7,383 bases of DNA, from NCBI GenBank assembly GCA_947255165.1, contig CAMYFZ010000071.1, positions 1 to 7,383 on the forward strand. The letters are read 5' to 3'. Position 1 is the first letter of the stretch; every line of letters begins with the position of its first letter. The notes under the pieces were generated by a model. The model worked only from the letters and a program-made list of their open reading frames with translations. It did not search any database and had not been told where the DNA came from. The position numbers were made by a program, and so were the translations under genes. This document shows positions 4,612 to 7,383 of this stretch, piece after piece. The stretch is from an uncultured Varibaculum sp. (GTDB lineage: Bacteria > Actinomycetota > Actinomycetes > Actinomycetales > Actinomycetaceae).

Positions 4612-7314
4612 ATGAGCTTAAACAGCTTTGGCGCGGCGACACAGCTAAGTGTCGGCGATAAGAGCTATAAAATCTATGACCTAAAGGCGGTACCCGGCAC
4701 TGAAAAGTTGCCCTACTCCTTGAAAATCTTGGCAGAAAACCTGCTACGTAACGAGGATGGGGAAAACATCACCAAAGAGCAGATCACGCAGATCGCGAAT
4801 TGGGATCCCGATGCTGAGCCCAGCAAGGAAATCCAGTACAGCCCGGCGCGAGTCTTGATGCAAGACTTCACCGGCGTTCCCTGCATCGTTGACCTGGCTA
4901 CTATGCGTGACGCGGTGGTGAACCTGGGCAAAGACCCTGACTTGATTAACCCGCAAGTACCAGCGGAAATGGTTATTGACCACTCGGTGCAGATCGATGT
5001 ATTCGGCTCTAAAGATGCCGTAGAAAAGAATATGGATATTGAGTATCAGCGCAACCAGGAACGTTACCAGTTCCTACGCTGGGGACAGGGCGCATTTGAA
5101 AACTTCCGGGTAGTACCCCCGGGGACCGGCATCGTTCACCAGGTAAATATCGAATACCTGGCGCGGGTAGTTTTCGCCGATAAGGACGAGGACGGCGCGC
5201 TGGCTTACCCCGACACTTTGGTAGGAACCGACTCCCACACCACCATGGTTAACGGCCTAGGTGTCCTCGGCTGGGGTGTTGGCGGAATCGAGGCCGAAGC
5301 GGCCATGCTCGGCCAGCCGGTATCGATGCTGATTCCGCGGGTAGTGGGCTTCAAGCTCACCGGTGAAATCGCTCCCGGTGCTACCGCCACCGATGTGGTA
5401 CTCACCATCACCCAAATGCTGCGTGACCATGGAGTAGTTGGCAAGTTCGTAGAGTTCTATGGCGAGGGCGTGGGAGCAGTTCCTCTGGCCAACCGCGCCA
5501 CTATCGGCAATATGTCGCCCGAGTTTGGCTCGACCGCCGCCATCTTCCCGATCGATGACGTGACCATTGATTACCTGCACCTGACCGGACGCAGCGAAGA
5601 GGCCTGCGCCCTCGTGCGGGAATACGCCAAGCGGCAAGGACTGTGGCATGACCCCTCTCACGAGGCACGTTACAGCGAATATCTGGAACTGGATCTGTCC
5701 ACCGTAGTGCCCTCGATTGCTGGTCCGAAGCGTCCGCAAGACCGCATCGAGTTGGCAATGGCCAAAGATTCCTTCAAGAAGATTCTGCCCGACTATGTGG
5801 CCGGCGATAAAACCATTGATCCGAAACTGATGCGGCCTACCCGCCCCACCCAAGTGAAACTAGCTGGTGGGGAAGAAGTAGCCATGGATCATGGCGACGT
5901 AGTGATTGCCTCCATTACTTCTTGCACTAACACCTCGAACCCCTCGGTGATGATGGCGGCTGGTTTGCTCGCCAAGAACGCCGCTGAAAAGGGTCTAAAG
6001 CCCAAGCCGTGGGTGAAAACCTCGCTAGCTCCCGGCTCCCAAGTGGTGCGGGACTACTATGAAAAAGCTGGTTTGATGCCCTATCTGTCGCAGATGGGCT
6101 TCGATATTGTCGGCTACGGCTGCACCACCTGTATCGGTAACTCCGGCCCGCTGCCCGAAGAGGTACACAACACGGTAGCGGAAGCAGATCTGACGGTAGT
6201 GTCCGTCCTCTCTGGTAACCGTAACTTTGAGGGGCGGATCAACCCGGATGTAAAGATGAACTATCTAGCATCCCCGCCGCTGGTAATCTCCTACGCGCTG
6301 GCCGGAACCATGGACTTCGATTTCGAAACCGAGCCGCTCGGCAAAGATAGCCAGGGGAACGAAGTTTACCTGCGCGATATTTGGCCAGCTGCCGAAGAAG
6401 TAGAAAAAGTAATCGGTCAGGCTATCGATCGCGATATGTATCTGCATGATTATCAGAGCGTCTTTGCAGGCGATCACCGCTGGCAATCCCTGGAGGTTCC
6501 CGATTCACCCACTTTCGCGTGGGACGATGCCTCCACCTATGTGCGCCGGGCACCCTTCTTCGAAGGAATGCCGGAAACCCCGAACCCGGTGAAAGATATT
6601 TCCGGAGCCCGGGTGCTGCTGAAACTGGGAGATTCGGTAACTACCGACCATATTTCCCCGGCGGGTGCTTTCGCTGAAAAGACCCCGGCAGGTCAATATC
6701 TGAGTTCCCACGGAGTGGAACGGCGCAGCTTCAACTCCTATGGTTCGCGGCGCGGTAACCACGAAGTGATGATGCGCGGCACCTTCGCTAATATCCGCAT
6801 CCGTAACCAGCTTCTCGACAATGTTGAGGGCGGTTTCACCAAGGACTTCACCAAAGCTGATGCCCCGGTGGTACCGGTTTACGATGCTTCGGTTTCCTAC
6901 GCCCAGGCCGGCGTGCCCCTGGTAGTGCTAGGGGGCAAGGAATACGGTACCGGATCCTCGCGTGACTGGGCCGCTAAAGGTACTTTGCTACTGGGGGTGA
7001 AAGCGGTTATCGCTCGGTCTTTCGAACGTATTCACCGCTCCAACCTGATCGGGATGGGGATACTCCCGCTGCAGTTCCCCGAAGGCGAAAGCGCCGATTC
7101 CCTAGGGCTCGACGGGACTGAAACCTTCGATATCAGCGGTATTACCCAGCTGAATGAGGGGGTAACTCCGCCGACCATGAAGGTGAAAGCGACTAAGACC
7201 GATGGCTCCACCGTAGAGTTCGACGCCACCGTGCGGATCGACACTCCCGGTGAAGCCCAGTACTACCGCAACGGTGGAATCCTGCAGTACGTACTGCGCA
7301 ACCTAGTTGCCTGA
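4612..7314 (+). CDS. acnA: Aconitate hydratase A (aconitase)
   Basis: Complete 900-residue cytoplasmic enzyme of the AcnA/IRP branch, which isomerises citrate to isocitrate through cis-aconitate in the TCA cycle. The [4Fe-4S] cluster ligands are Cys438 (in SCTNT) and Cys504 and Cys507 (in GCTTCIG), close to the E. coli AcnA positions as I recall them. Other family marks are [21 protein letters not shown] in domain 1 and, in the swivelling C-terminal domain, [29 protein letters not shown] and [17 protein letters not shown], the last containing the substrate-binding Ser783/Arg784 pair. The length is normal and no key residue is missing. The start ATG is preceded by GGGAGG (4601-4606) at 5 bases. 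Codon use is GC-richer than in the accessory genes upstream. The TCTTGA palindrome just upstream is its likely control site. Confidence 0.97.
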   Translation: MSLNSFGAATQLSVGDKSYKIYDLKAVPGTEKLPYSLKILAENLLRNEDGENITKEQITQIANWDPDAEPSKEIQYSPARVLMQDFTGVPCIVDLATMRDAVVNLGKDPDLINPQVPAEMVIDHSVQIDVFGSKDAVEKNMDIEYQRNQERYQFLRWGQGAFENFRVVPPGTGIVHQVNIEYLARVVFADKDEDGALAYPDTLVGTDSHTTMVNGLGVLGWGVGGIEAEAAMLGQPVSMLIPRVVGFKLTGEIAPGATATDVVLTITQMLRDHGVVGKFVEFYGEGVGAVPLANRATIGNMSPEFGSTAAIFPIDDVTIDYLHLTGRSEEACALVREYAKRQGLWHDPSHEARYSEYLELDLSTVVPSIAGPKRPQDRIELAMAKDSFKKILPDYVAGDKTIDPKLMRPTRPTQVKLAGGEEVAMDHGDVVIASITSCTNTSNPSVMMAAGLLAKNAAEKGLKPKPWVKTSLAPGSQVVRDYYEKAGLMPYLSQMGFDIVGYGCTTCIGNSGPLPEEVHNTVAEADLTVVSVLSGNRNFEGRINPDVKMNYLASPPLVISYALAGTMDFDFETEPLGKDSQGNEVYLRDIWPAAEEVEKVIGQAIDRDMYLHDYQSVFAGDHRWQSLEVPDSPTFAWDDASTYVRRAPFFEGMPETPNPVKDISGARVLLKLGDSVTTDHISPAGAFAEKTPAGQYLSSHGVERRSFNSYGSRRGNHEVMMRGTFANIRIRNQLLDNVEGGFTKDFTKADAPVVPVYDASVSYAQAGVPLVVLGGKEYGTGSSRDWAAKGTLLLGVKAVIARSFERIHRSNLIGMGILPLQFPEGESADSLGLDGTETFDISGITQLNEGVTPPTMKVKATKTDGSTVEFDATVRIDTPGEAQYYRNGGILQYVLRNLVA

Positions 7315-7383
7315 TAACGCAATAACTCTAGTGCTCTGGGCACGGTAAAAGCGCTCGGGGGACCCCGGTGATTCTTGCTTCGC
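7315..7383. other. Start of the region downstream of acnA
   Basis: No gene start seen before the window ends. A GC-rich dyad (CGGG-GGAC-CCCG, around 7356-7367) could be part of a terminator but lacks a T-run. Confidence 0.3.

Noticed and set aside
5257..5853. 198-codon antisense frame within acnA
   Set aside because: It lies wholly within a strongly conserved enzyme gene and has no recognisable domain.
7356..7367. acnA terminator
   Set aside because: Only a 4-bp GC stem and no T-run, so not listed as a terminator.

Overview
The window looks like chromosome of a high- to mid-GC actinobacterium. The 900-residue AcnA-type aconitase and the TRAM-domain RNA methyltransferase both read as actinobacterial, and an Actinomycetaceae-like host of moderate GC (Varibaculum or Mobiluncus type) would fit. 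That assignment is from recall, not a search. As I recall, these two genes often lie close together in actinobacteria, so they are probably the conserved backbone. The roughly 3 kb between them is accessory DNA, visibly more AT-rich.

Layout: (1) 3-1625, the 3' part of an RlmD/TrmA-like uracil-5 methyltransferase gene, open at the left edge. Its last ~100 codons do not belong to the usual actinobacterial protein. (2) 1317-2955, a proposed 1.64 kb integrated element. It supplies a substitute 3' end to the methyltransferase gene, one cargo gene for a membrane-anchored extracytoplasmic protein (1668-2723), and a non-coding right end full of inverted repeats. (3) 2953-2985, the displaced original gene end, which reads VETVAVMLRA-stop and follows a second copy of the GAGAC core. 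(4) 3138-3684, an autoregulated-looking RelB/DinJ antitoxin gene overlapping a RelE/ParE toxin gene that ends early. (5) 3715-4194, a small four-helix membrane protein. (6) 4195-4611, intergenic, with a TCTTGA-type palindrome plus repeat just before acnA. (7) 4612-7314, complete acnA.

The main discovery is the pair of att-like junctions. At 1314-1325 the host gene reads V-E-T-V and runs into foreign sequence. At 2953-2964 foreign sequence runs into V-E-T-V and then a short natural-looking C-terminus and stop. Joining the outer halves rebuilds an uninterrupted ancestral gene end. Joining the inner halves gives a putative attP with a perfect 5-bp inverted repeat around the core. The element carries no recombinase in this window, so it is either a decayed remnant or a cassette moved in trans.

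The genes probably do not form one pathway. The methyltransferase and aconitase are housekeeping functions. The middle is layered accessory DNA: a site-specific insertion in the 3' end of a conserved gene, then a toxin-antitoxin remnant and a membrane protein.
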